Assembly: GCA_964398035.1 (NCBI GenBank)
Contig: CAYNLI010000076.1
Location: 1 to 14,724, forward strand
DNA from: Saonia sp964398035
GTDB taxonomy: Bacteria; Bacteroidota; Bacteroidia; Flavobacteriales; Flavobacteriaceae
Length of the DNA stretch: 14,724 nt
Direction of reading: 5' to 3'
The translations under genes and the position numbers were made by a program. Positions 1 through 6,850 of this stretch are shown here, piece by piece; positions within the stretch are counted from its first letter, which is position 1; every line of letters starts with the position of its first letter. Under the pieces are notes generated by a model. It saw nothing but the letters and a program-made list of their open reading frames with translations, ran no database searches and was not told the DNA's origin.

Positions 1-31
1 GAAAAGACACTGGAAATAGCTCAGTATAAAC

Positions 32-67
32 AAAAAAAGCGACTCCGTTTCCGAAGTCGCTTTTTTT
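32..67. terminator. bidirectional intrinsic terminator
   Basis: An A-run (32-38) is followed by GCGACT (39-44), a 10-nt loop that can form a further CG/CG pair, AGTCGC (55-60) and a T-run (61-67). Because A and T tracts flank the stem symmetrically, it can work in both directions. The minus-strand RNase G stop codon (66-68) lies inside the T-run, so this is that gene's terminator. It may also end an unseen plus-strand gene to the left. Confidence 0.85.
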
Positions 68-1613
68 AATATATGGTTTTTCCGTCTTTATTTTTAAAAC
101 GGTATTCTAAATATGTATACGCATCTCTAGGTTGTATTTTAATCCATTTTTTATGTTCCATAAACCATTTGGAACGTATAGATGGGAAACCTTGAGTTAT
201 GTAGGCCGCAATAAATGGATGTATATTTAATGTAATTCCATTTTTTTTGGCGGGTCCTTTCAACAGTTTTTCCAAATCAGAAGTTATTTTATCAATTAAA
301 ACAATAGGGGCTTCTACTTCACCACCACTTCCGTTGGGGTTTGCCTCACTTGTTTTAATGTTCATTTCTGGTCTTACCCGTTGTCTTGTAATTTGTATTA
401 GACCAAACTTGCTTGGAGGTAATATTTTATGTTTGGCTCTATCGTCTTTCATTTCATCCCTAAGATGGTCAAAAAGTCTTCTTCTATGGTCTGGCTTGGT
501 CATATCAATAAAATCAACTACAATGATACCTCCCATATCACGTAACCGTAGTTGTCTTGCAATTTCTGAAGCTGCTAGTAGATTTACTTCTAATGCCGTA
601 TCCTCTTGGTTTTTAGCCTTGTTGGATCGGTTACCACTATTTACATCCACTACATGTAAAGCTTCAGTATGCTCTATAATCAAATATGCCCCTTTACTCA
701 TGGAAGCAGTTCTTCCAAAAGAGGTCTTAATTTGCCTTTCTATCCCAAATTTTTCAAAAATGGGGACAGTAGAATTATACAATTTTACAATAGATTCTTT
801 TCCGGGCGCAATTTCTTGCACATAGTCTTTAATCTGGTCATAAAGCGTTTCGTCATCCACATGAATACCGGTAAAGGAGTCATTAAAAACATCTCTTAAT
901 ATAGAAGATGCTCTATTGAGCTCTACCATAGCTTTATATGGATGGGGTGCTTTATACAATTTCTTACACATTGTTGACCATTTGGCCAACAAGTTTTGTA
1001 GATCTTTGTCCAGTTCTGCTACTTTTTTGCCTTCTGCAACTGTTCTAATAATAATACCAAATCCTTTGGGTTTAATGCTTTTTACAAGCCTTTTTAACCT
1101 ATTTTTTTCTTCATTGGACTCAATTTTTTGAGAAACTGAGACACGTTCAGAAAATGGAACCATAACTATGTATCGTCCTGCTATAGATAGCTCAGAACTA
1201 ATACGTGGTCCTTTGGTGGATATGGGTTCTTTAACAATTTGCACCAATAAAGATTGATTGGCTTTGATAGCATCTGTTATGCTACCATTTTTATCAATAT
1301 CTTTTTCAAATGGAAAGTTTTTAAGGGAATAATCTCTTAATTTCCCTGTGCTCACATTTTTTACAAATTTTAACATTGAAGATAATTGTGGTCCTAGATC
1401 ATGGTAATGCAAAAAAGCATCTTTCTCATAACCTACATTTACAAATGCCGCATTAAGACCCGTTACGGGCTTTCTAATTTTGGCAAGAAAAATATCACCA
1501 ACTGAAAAGTCGTTGTTATCTTCTTCTTTATGCAATTCTGTGAGTTTTCCATCCTTTAATAAAGCAAAATCGACGGCATCGGAACTAGATCTTACGATTA
1601 ATTCTCTATTCAC
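66..1613 (-). CDS. rng: ribonuclease G (RNase E/G family)
   Basis: Endoribonuclease that cleaves single-stranded RNA, with roles in 16S rRNA 5' maturation and mRNA decay. The order is an N-terminal S1-type domain (about residues 37-125), then the RNase H-like/DNase I-like catalytic region. The metal-binding aspartates sit in VVDVNSG (D323) and VVDFIDM (D367), followed by QITRQRVRPE (about 409-416). At 515 aa it has RNase G length, without the long RNase E scaffold tail. The CPxC zinc-link that normally follows RVRxE is absent, and the protein has only one cysteine, in TMCKK. The start is uncertain: a TTG at 1622 gives three more residues. I prefer GTG at 1613 because it begins MNREL, matching my recollection of flavobacterial homologues. 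It lies downstream of the HU gene but is separated from it by a terminator and a structured leader. Confidence 0.93.
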   Translation of the reverse strand: MNRELIVRSSSDAVDFALLKDGKLTELHKEEDNNDFSVGDIFLAKIRKPVTGLNAAFVNVGYEKDAFLHYHDLGPQLSSMLKFVKNVSTGKLRDYSLKNFPFEKDIDKNGSITDAIKANQSLLVQIVKEPISTKGPRISSELSIAGRYIVMVPFSERVSVSQKIESNEEKNRLKRLVKSIKPKGFGIIIRTVAEGKKVAELDKDLQNLLAKWSTMCKKLYKAPHPYKAMVELNRASSILRDVFNDSFTGIHVDDETLYDQIKDYVQEIAPGKESIVKLYNSTVPIFEKFGIERQIKTSFGRTASMSKGAYLIIEHTEALHVVDVNSGNRSNKAKNQEDTALEVNLLAASEIARQLRLRDMGGIIVVDFIDMTKPDHRRRLFDHLRDEMKDDRAKHKILPPSKFGLIQITRQRVRPEMNIKTSEANPNGSGGEVEAPIVLIDKITSDLEKLLKGPAKKNGITLNIHPFIAAYITQGFPSIRSKWFMEHKKWIKIQPRDAYTYLEYRFKNKDGKTIY

Positions 1614-1740
1614 CTGAATCAATTTTTATTTATCTAATCAACGGCATTGTGCCTTTGTTTGGATAAATAGATTAAACAATAGTCAGTACAGGTTGTATAA
1701 ACCTGCTGAAATCCTCTAGGGATTCCTATGTCAATGAACG
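1614..1740 (-). promoter_or_regulatory. structured leader upstream of rng
   Basis: About 125 nt lie between the terminator of the small basic gene and the RNase G start, with no ORF. The strand can fold in three places: GGCA/TGCC (1643-1646 with 1650-1653) nested inside ATTTATC/GATAAAT (1628-1634 with 1662-1668); CAGGTT/AACCTG with a 5-nt loop (1689-1705); and AATCC/GGATT with a 5-nt loop (1710-1724). No clear TAnnTTTG box was found, so the promoter position is unknown. E. coli rne is autoregulated through its 5' UTR; a similar role here is inference only. Confidence 0.4.
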
Positions 1741-1750
1741 TATAAAAAGA

Positions 1751-1774
1751 AAAAGTAGTTATTAACTACTTTTT
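1751..1774 (-). terminator. intrinsic terminator of the HU / small basic protein unit
   Basis: A 10-bp perfect stem, AAAAGTAGTT (1751-1760) with AACTACTTTT (1764-1773), has a 3-nt loop. Read on the minus strand, it is followed by a T-rich tract (TTTTTCTTTTT). It overlaps the last codons and stop of the 29-codon gene, so transcription from the HU promoter should end here, before rng. Confidence 0.75.
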
Positions 1775-1855
1775 CTTGTGACGGTTAGCTCTCCTCCGCT
1801 TTTTGCGTTTATGGGTAGCTACCTTATGTCTCTTTCTTTTTTTACCACTCGGCAT
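1766..1855 (-). CDS. 29-residue highly basic protein, probably ribosome- or RNA-associated
   Basis: A short ORF starting ATG at 1855 and ending TAG at 1766-1768. The product begins MPSGKKRKRHKVATHKRKKR and ends in KKK. Of 29 residues 17 are Lys or Arg, three are His, and none is acidic. Such a composition is typical of tiny ribosomal proteins (compare bTHX and bL34 in character, not in sequence). I recognise the sequence as one commonly seen in flavobacteria. A novel small ribosomal protein, bL38, was reported from the Flavobacterium johnsoniae ribosome structure, but I cannot confirm identity from memory. It follows the HU gene by 18 nt, so it is probably co-transcribed. Unusually for this phylum an AAAGGA sequence sits about 6 nt before the ATG. 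A terminator overlaps its 3' end. Confidence 0.8.
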   Translation of the reverse strand: MPSGKKRKRHKVATHKRKKRRRANRHKKK

Positions 1856-1873
1856 AAATGTTCCTTTTAATTA

Positions 1874-2164
1874 TTATTTTACTTGTACGTTGCTTTTAAC
1901 ACCTTCTACAAAAACCTTTGCAGGTTTAAATGCAGGAATGTTGTGCGCAGGTATTTTTATGGTAGTATTTTTAGAAATATTCCTACCTGTTTTTTCAGCT
2001 CTTGTTTTGACAATAAAACTACCAAAACCTCTTAAATAAACATTGTCACCACTTTCTAAAGAGGATTTAACTTCCTCCATAAAAGATTCCACAGTTGCTT
2101 GTACATCTCCTTTTTCAATTCCCAGTTTTTCTGAGATTTTCGTTACAATATCAGCTTTCGTCAT
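1874..2164 (-). CDS. HU/IHF-type DNA-binding protein
   Basis: Small nucleoid protein of 96 aa, close to the usual 90-99 for the family. The N-terminal helices (about 1-40) form the dimer core. RGFGSF (45-50) precedes the two-stranded beta arm, and IPAHNIPAFKP (about 71-81) contains the proline expected at the arm tip region and the return strand. The usual GRNP is GRNIS here, a minor difference. It binds and bends DNA as a dimer. It is divergent from mutY, with a TATATTTG box 39-46 nt upstream, and is followed after 18 nt by the 29-residue basic protein. HU and IHF-beta cannot be told apart here with certainty. Confidence 0.93.
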   Translation of the reverse strand: MTKADIVTKISEKLGIEKGDVQATVESFMEEVKSSLESGDNVYLRGFGSFIVKTRAEKTGRNISKNTTIKIPAHNIPAFKPAKVFVEGVKSNVQVK

Positions 2165-2202
2165 TTTAAAAAATAAATTTTCTATATGTTTTTTTAGGGT
2201 TG

Positions 2203-2210
2203 CAAATATA
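2203..2210 (-). promoter_or_regulatory. -7 element of the HU gene promoter
   Basis: On the minus strand TATATTTG matches the Bacteroidota sigma-A -7 consensus TAnnTTTG. Transcription would start near 2195-2199, about 30 nt before the HU start codon. No TTG at the proper -33 spacing is visible, so only the -7 box supports it. Confidence 0.55.
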
Positions 2211-2291
2211 TAAATTTAATTCAATCTTTATATCCTAAAGAACTAATTTTAAGTATTTAAACAGTTACTTTTATCCATTATTGTTTTATTG

Positions 2292-3341
2292 ATGTCTTTT
2301 TCTCAAAAAATTCTACTTTGGTACGCTAATAACAAGAGAAATCTCCCTTGGAGAAACACCCGAGATCCGTACAAAATATGGCTTTCAGAAATTATGCTTC
2401 AACAGACTCGTGTTGCACAGGGCACGCCTTATTACCATGCGTTTGTCAAGAATTTTCATAACGTTGATGATTTGGCAAATGCAAGTGAGGAAAAGGTATT
2501 GAAATTATGGCAGGGATTGGGGTATTATTCCAGAGCAAGGAATTTACATGCAACTGCCAAGACAATTTCTCGAGAGCAAAATGGACAATTCCCCAAAACA
2601 TATAAAGAACTCATAAAATTAAAAGGAGTTGGTGATTATACCGCCAGTGCCATAGCCTCTTTTTGTTTTGATGAACCAGAGCCTGTTCTGGATGGGAATG
2701 TCTTTAGGGTTTTGGCAAGGTATTACGGAGTTGAGATTCCTATAAACAGTCCCAAGGGTGGTAAATACTTTAAGGAATTGGCCACAGAGATAATGAATGT
2801 AGAGAATATTAGGGATTACAATCAAGGAATAATGGAATTTGGTTCCATACAATGTGCTCCTAGAAATCCAGATTGCACTAATTGTCCTTTAAATGACGGA
2901 TGCATTGCTTTAAAAGAACGTAAAGTTGACCAACTACCAGTTAAACTTAAAAAAATCAAAATCAAGAACAGATATTTTAACTATTTGGTCCCTATAGCGA
3001 TTGGGATGGATGGGCAACATACAATAGAACTTAGAAAACGCTTGGGAAAAGGAATTTGGCAAAATTTATTTGAGTTTCCTTTGTTGGAAACCAATAGTGA
3101 AATTGATATTGAGGAAATAAAAAAAGAAATGACAACTGTAATAGATATAATAGGTATGCCAGATGTATACTTATATAATGATAAACCTATTATTCATAAA
3201 TTATCTCATCAGCATTTGCACACCAAATTTTGGATAGTAAAAACAGAAGAAGAGGTTGAAAAAGGCATTAAATTTTCTGAATTGGAAAAGTATCCTGTAC
3301 CAGTTTTAATAGCTGATTTTATAAAAGCATTTAAAATTTAG
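2292..3341 (+). CDS. mutY: A/G-specific adenine DNA glycosylase
   Basis: Removes adenine mispaired with 8-oxoguanine or G in base excision repair. Of 349 aa, the first two thirds are the HhH-GPD glycosylase. Catalytic Glu33 is in SEIMLQQTRV, the helix-hairpin-helix is LKGVGDYTASA (about 110-120) and catalytic Asp134 is in PVLDGNVFRVLAR. A complete [4Fe-4S] set is seen at Cys188, 195, 198 and 204 (C-x6-C-x2-C-x5-C). The C-terminal third (about 225-349) corresponds to the NUDIX-like 8-oxoG-recognition domain. A TTG lies immediately before the ATG, but ATG at 2292 is the natural start. It is followed by ssb after 24 nt. Confidence 0.96.
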   Translation: MSFSQKILLWYANNKRNLPWRNTRDPYKIWLSEIMLQQTRVAQGTPYYHAFVKNFHNVDDLANASEEKVLKLWQGLGYYSRARNLHATAKTISREQNGQFPKTYKELIKLKGVGDYTASAIASFCFDEPEPVLDGNVFRVLARYYGVEIPINSPKGGKYFKELATEIMNVENIRDYNQGIMEFGSIQCAPRNPDCTNCPLNDGCIALKERKVDQLPVKLKKIKIKNRYFNYLVPIAIGMDGQHTIELRKRLGKGIWQNLFEFPLLETNSEIDIEEIKKEMTTVIDIIGMPDVYLYNDKPIIHKLSHQHLHTKFWIVKTEEEVEKGIKFSELEKYPVPVLIADFIKAFKI

Positions 3342-3349
3342 TATTTTTG
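3342..3349 (+). promoter_or_regulatory. candidate -7 element for ssb
   Basis: TATTTTTG fits TAnnTTTG directly after the mutY stop, placing a start site about 10 nt before the ssb ATG. There is no TTG at the right distance, so it may add to transcription from mutY rather than replace it. Confidence 0.4.
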
Positions 3350-3365
3350 ATTTAAGATAAAAGTT

Positions 3366-3833
3366 ATGAGTGGAACATTGAATAAAGTGATGCTAATTGG
3401 GCATTTAGGTGATGAGGTAAAAATACATTATTTTGAAGGAGGTAACTGTATTGCCCGTTTTCCATTGGCAACCAATGAAAGCTATACAAATAGACAAACA
3501 GGAGAGAAAGTAACCAATACTGATTGGCACAATATAGTAGTGCGCAACAAAGCGGCTGAAATATGTGAAAAATACCTTAGTAAAGGAGATAAAATCTATG
3601 TTGAAGGCAGGCTAAAGAACAGACAATGGCAAGGAGAGGATGGCAATACGCGTTATACTACAGAAGTACACGTACAAGAATTTACATTCTTATCCACTAA
3701 AAAGGAAGCAATGGCCAATGCCAGTGCACAACCAGTACAGCAAAGTCAGCAACCACAGCCTACAGTAGCTGAACCAAAGGAGCAGTCACAACCTGTTAAT
3801 GAGCCAGAACAGGATGATGATTTGCCATTTTAG
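3366..3833 (+). CDS. ssb: single-stranded DNA-binding protein
   Basis: Coats single-stranded DNA during replication, repair and recombination. At 155 aa it has an OB-fold over about residues 1-110 (NKVMLIGHLGDEV at the start, then TDWHNIVVRNKAAE and GDKIYVEGRLKNRQW). A Gln/Pro-rich flexible linker (about 120-148) leads to the acidic tip DDDLPF, which recruits partner proteins. The first OB strand has GHLGDEVKI where most SSBs have GNLGxDPE, a small variation. It sits between mutY and gldE, an arrangement I recall as common in flavobacteria. Confidence 0.97.
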   Translation: MSGTLNKVMLIGHLGDEVKIHYFEGGNCIARFPLATNESYTNRQTGEKVTNTDWHNIVVRNKAAEICEKYLSKGDKIYVEGRLKNRQWQGEDGNTRYTTEVHVQEFTFLSTKKEAMANASAQPVQQSQQPQPTVAEPKEQSQPVNEPEQDDDLPF

Positions 3834-3856
3834 ACAAATAAATTAAATTTTAACTA

Positions 3857-5182
3857 TTGGATCCAGACCCCCTTAGTTTACTACTATATATTTCTATTTT
3901 TGATAGTGCTGTTGCATTAAAAACAATCATTTTAATAGTTCTTTTAGTGTGCTCCGCCTTAATTTCTGGTGCAGAAGTCGCTTTTTTTGGCCTTTCGGTT
4001 ACTGATATTAATAAACTGGAAGAAGAGAAAAGAGGAACAGGGAAAATAGTGGTCAAACTTTTAGAGAAACCAAAAAAATTACTTGCCACTATATTGATAG
4101 CCAATAACACTATTAATATTGGCATGGTTCTGTTGTTCAGTTCTTTGGGGGATGTATTGTTTGTAGACATCGATCATCAATTTTTTGGGGTTATATCTGC
4201 TAGGTTCTTGTTGGAAGTTGTAGTAATCACTTTTTTGATTTTAATGTTTGGGGAAATTTTACCAAAAATTTATGCGAATAGGAACAGGGTCAGTTTTTCA
4301 AAATTTATGGCATATCCCTTAAAATTTATGAATTTTGTTTTTTCACCTCTTAGTTTACCCATGCAGTCCGCTACACTTTTTTTGCATGATAAATTAGGAA
4401 AACAGAAATCTAACTTAAGCGTAAATCATTTGTCCCAGGCATTGGAACTTACTGATGAAGGTGATACGACAAAAGAAGAACAGAAAATTTTACAGGGCAT
4501 TGTTTCTTTTGGAAATACAGATACCAAACAGGTAATGCGCCCTAGAATAGATATTTTTGCGCTGAATGAGAATATAAAGTTCTCTGAAGTGCTCCGAGAA
4601 ATAAAAAATAACGGATATTCCAGAATACCCGTCTTTTCAGAGAATATGGACAATGTATTGGGAGTGCTTTATGTAAAGGATGTCTTGCCCTATATTGACC
4701 GTAAAACCTTTAATTGGTTGTCCTTAATCAGAGAGCCCTATTTTGTGCCTGAAAATAAGAAATTAGATGATTTGTTGTTGGAGTTTCAGGAAAAGAAGAA
4801 CCACTTAGCCGTTGTAGTAGATGAATATGGTGGCACCTCAGGGATTGTTACTTTAGAAGATATTATTGAAGAAATTGTTGGGGATATAAGTGATGAGTTT
4901 GATGATGTGGATTTAATATTCTCAAAGTTGGATGAACATAATTATATTTTTGAAGGAAAAACAACCCTAAAGGATTTCTATAGAGTGGTTAAGATTGATG
5001 ACGAGGAAGATTTTGAAGAACAAAAAGGAGAATCTGAAACCATTGCTGGTTTTGTTCTTGAAATAGCTGGAAATTTTCCAAAAAGAGGGGAAACAATAAA
5101 GTTTAAGGAATATCAGTTTATTATAGAAAGCTTGGACAAAAAAAGATTAAAGCAAATAAAATTCACTCTTCCAAATGAATAA
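3857..5182 (+). CDS. gldE: gliding motility-associated protein GldE (CNNM/CBS membrane protein)
   Basis: Inner-membrane protein of the DUF21/CNNM-CBS-CorC architecture, 441 aa. Hydrophobic segments lie at about 20-46, 75-98, 113-138 and 147-168. Two CBS repeats follow (about 225-280, with VMRPRIDI and YSRIPVF; about 290-345, with VVDEYGGTSGIVTLEDI). A CorC/HlyC-type C-terminal domain covers about 355-436. In Flavobacterium, GldE was linked to GldD function in gliding and T9SS. The family also includes divalent-cation transporters, and its biochemical role is not settled. The start is TTG at 3857: no ATG occurs in frame before the membrane domain. It lies 23 nt after ssb and overlaps gldD by 8 nt, so the two are probably translationally coupled. 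Confidence 0.92.
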   Translation: MDPDPLSLLLYISIFDSAVALKTIILIVLLVCSALISGAEVAFFGLSVTDINKLEEEKRGTGKIVVKLLEKPKKLLATILIANNTINIGMVLLFSSLGDVLFVDIDHQFFGVISARFLLEVVVITFLILMFGEILPKIYANRNRVSFSKFMAYPLKFMNFVFSPLSLPMQSATLFLHDKLGKQKSNLSVNHLSQALELTDEGDTTKEEQKILQGIVSFGNTDTKQVMRPRIDIFALNENIKFSEVLREIKNNGYSRIPVFSENMDNVLGVLYVKDVLPYIDRKTFNWLSLIREPYFVPENKKLDDLLLEFQEKKNHLAVVVDEYGGTSGIVTLEDIIEEIVGDISDEFDDVDLIFSKLDEHNYIFEGKTTLKDFYRVVKIDDEEDFEEQKGESETIAGFVLEIAGNFPKRGETIKFKEYQFIIESLDKKRLKQIKFTLPNE

Positions 5183-5732
5183 CAAATATTTTTTCTTTTG
5201 GCTTTTTATAGTCACTTTAATTGGTTGTAAGGATGATATATTGCCCAAACCCAAAGCTATGCTTAGGTTGGATTATGCCAATGGAGTAGCCAAAGAATTA
5301 GAAATTGACTGTCATTATAGTTTTGATTACAATCAAATAGCAACGATGAAAGCCAGCAATAATTGTTCTTTAACGTTGGGTTACCCAATGATGAAGGGCT
5401 CTATTTTTATCACTTACAAGAAAGTAAATGGCAATCTGAATACGTTACTATCTGATGCTCAAAAACTATCTTATGAGCATGCAATAAAAGCAGATAAAAT
5501 CCTTCCGTATCCTTTTGCCAATGAAGAGGGTAAAGTCTATGGTATGTTTTATGAAATAGAGGGTGATGCCGCCTCACAAGCACAATTTTATGTTACAGAT
5601 AGTATAAACCATTTTGTAACAGGCTCTTTGTATTTTTCTACTAAACCAAATTATGATTCTATTTTTCCAGCGGCAGTATATCTTCAAAAAGATGTCCGTA
5701 GAATTATGGAAACGTTTAGGTGGAAAGAATAA
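5175..5732 (+). CDS. gldD: gliding motility lipoprotein GldD
   Basis: Lipoprotein of 185 aa: a hydrophobic N-terminus is followed by lipobox LIGC with the lipidated Cys at 18. GldD is required for gliding motility and T9SS-dependent secretion in Flavobacterium johnsoniae. Its mature part has no enzyme motif I recognise. The start ATG lies inside the end of gldE, and gldE-gldD pairing is the strongest support for the name. Its TAA is immediately followed by the stop codon of the convergent lipoprotein gene, so no terminator fits between them. Confidence 0.92.
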   Translation: MNNKYFFFWLFIVTLIGCKDDILPKPKAMLRLDYANGVAKELEIDCHYSFDYNQIATMKASNNCSLTLGYPMMKGSIFITYKKVNGNLNTLLSDAQKLSYEHAIKADKILPYPFANEEGKVYGMFYEIEGDAASQAQFYVTDSINHFVTGSLYFSTKPNYDSIFPAAVYLQKDVRRIMETFRWKE

Positions 5733-6161
5733 TTATTGTTCTTTTTTCAATAAAGCTTCAGCTTGTTCAATACTGGTCTTAATTTGTTCTTGAAGAGCAT
5801 TTACCTTTTCTTCTTCTTCATTAAGCCATTGTTGTTTTTCGGCCGTAAGTTCTTTACCATTAAGAATTTCATCAGAGTCAAATCTATTGCCAAAACCTTG
5901 CATCCAATCCATCATGGTTTTGTGGGCAGCTTGCAAATCCCTTTTTGCAGTTTCATATTTCAACCCTGTTTCGGTGCTATCTACCTTGTCGTTCAATTCT
6001 CCTACCAACTTACCTATAATTGACATTTTCGGCATTACTTCATCATGAACGGCCATCACTTGTTGCATTTGGGTTGGGCCTTCTACTTGTTTTTTTTCTT
6101 CTTTACAGGAAAGAAGAAAAATTGAACATAAAATAGGGATTATTAAAAATTGTTTTCTCAT
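5733..6161 (-). CDS. coiled-coil lipoprotein of unknown function
   Basis: A 142-aa protein with an N-terminal signal ending in lipobox FLLSC (Cys19), so it is probably lipid-anchored in the envelope. The mature part is rich in Glu, Gln, Lys and Met (QMQQVMAVHDEVMPKM near 31-46), with long predicted helices at about 30-115 and 108-142 and no cysteine. I know no function for it; similar proteins in flavobacteria are annotated as hypothetical or, misleadingly, as inclusion-protein-like. It starts 6 nt after the HMA-domain gene stop, so the two form a small operon. The methionine and histidine content could suit metal binding, but that is speculation. Confidence 0.85.
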   Translation of the reverse strand: MRKQFLIIPILCSIFLLSCKEEKKQVEGPTQMQQVMAVHDEVMPKMSIIGKLVGELNDKVDSTETGLKYETAKRDLQAAHKTMMDWMQGFGNRFDSDEILNGKELTAEKQQWLNEEEEKVNALQEQIKTSIEQAEALLKKEQ

Positions 6162-6167
6162 GGGTGC

Positions 6168-6521
6168 TTATTCTTTAATAGTTATGTTTTCAACGTTGTA
6201 GATATATTCTTTTACTTTGGTTTCTTTAATGACACTTACAATGTCATCAATGGATACAGATTTGCTATCAAATAAAATCACAGCAAATGCCTTTTCATAG
6301 CTGATTAAGGCCTTTTGTACACCCTGTAAACCCATGATGTTTTCTTGAAGGACATCAGCGCAACCTTCTTGGCAAGCCATTCCTGTTATGGTGAACTCAG
6401 CGGTAATCAATTTGTTTTCTACGAGAGTTTCTTTCTCCATTTTTACATCTTGTCCTTTTATATCATTGCCACAAAAACAGGAAATAATCAAAATCAAAAA
6501 AAGTAATTGGATATTTTTCAT
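6168..6521 (-). CDS. exported heavy-metal-associated (HMA) domain protein
   Basis: A 117-aa protein with an N-terminal signal sequence (MKNIQLLFLILIISC; Cys15 could be a lipidation site, otherwise Sec cleavage later). One ferredoxin-like HMA domain covers about 40-112. The metal loop reads GMACQEGCA, with Cys50 and Cys54 spaced C-x3-C instead of the classical C-x2-C; I recall C-x-x-G-C loops as common in Bacteroidota. The later segment GLQGVQKALISYEKAFAVI matches the family's conserved second half. It is probably a periplasmic metal carrier or sensor, perhaps for copper. An upstream in-frame TTG at 6548 is rejected: ATG at 6521 gives the natural signal peptide. It is co-transcribed with the coiled-coil lipoprotein. 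Confidence 0.85.
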   Translation of the reverse strand: MKNIQLLFLILIISCFCGNDIKGQDVKMEKETLVENKLITAEFTITGMACQEGCADVLQENIMGLQGVQKALISYEKAFAVILFDSKSVSIDDIVSVIKETKVKEYIYNVENITIKE

Positions 6522-6545
6522 TTTAGAATGTTTTTTATAGTTGTT

Positions 6546-6553
6546 CAAAAGTA
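6546..6553 (-). promoter_or_regulatory. candidate -7 element for the HMA protein operon
   Basis: TACTTTTG on the minus strand fits TAnnTTTG. A TTTG (6576-6579) lies 22 nt upstream, slightly farther than the usual spacing. The start site would be close to 6540, about 20 nt before the ATG. Confidence 0.45.
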
Positions 6554-6764
6554 CTTATTATAGTTTTTTTATAGCCAAAAACCATGTTATCTTTTATTAT
6601 TCAGCATGTTTATGATGCTAATTTAAGAGGGGATAAAAATATAAATTGTGTATATAATGGCTCTAGAAAAAAGCACTTAACTTATTTTTAACATTCAATA
6701 TATTCTTTTTAATTAAAAAACTCTTGTTAAGTCTATCAATTAGTCGTTTTTTTGAGCAAATGAC
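6554..6764. other. intergenic region between the divergent HMA and rplU units
   Basis: Very AT-rich with no convincing ORF. I see a 14-bp perfect palindrome TTTTTAATTAAAAA (6706-6719) flanked by a 7-bp inverted repeat ACTTAAC/GTTAAGT (6675-6681 and 6726-6732). It lies upstream of the rplU promoter, in the position of an UP-like element or binding site. No tRNA or riboswitch pattern was seen. Confidence 0.35.
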
Positions 6765-6794
6765 TTGTGGAATACCGAATTAGCAGTATATTTG
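6765..6794 (+). promoter_or_regulatory. Bacteroidota-type sigma-A promoter of rplU-rpmA
   Basis: TTG at 6765-6767 is separated by 19 nt from TATATTTG at 6787-6794, an excellent match to the Bacteroidota -33/-7 promoter. Transcription should start near 6799, leaving a leader of about 50 nt before the L21 ATG. In that leader ACCC and GGGT (around 6796 and 6815) could form a weak hairpin. Confidence 0.8.
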
Positions 6795-6850
6795 CACCCG
6801 CCTATTGAAAAAAATGGGTTAATTATATTAAATAAAAAAATATACACATT

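Noticed and set aside
1..69. Possible 3' end of a plus-strand gene at the left edge
   Set aside because: All three frames reach a stop within 69 nt (17-19, 27-29, 67-69), but there is too little sequence to choose one or recognise a protein.
247..1131. Plus-strand open frames opposite rng
   Set aside because: They overlap a clearly coding RNase G and show no family features.
6522..6548. TTG start adding nine residues to the HMA protein
   Set aside because: It would place a polar NNYKKHSK stretch before the signal peptide and covers the -7 promoter box; ATG at 6521 fits better.
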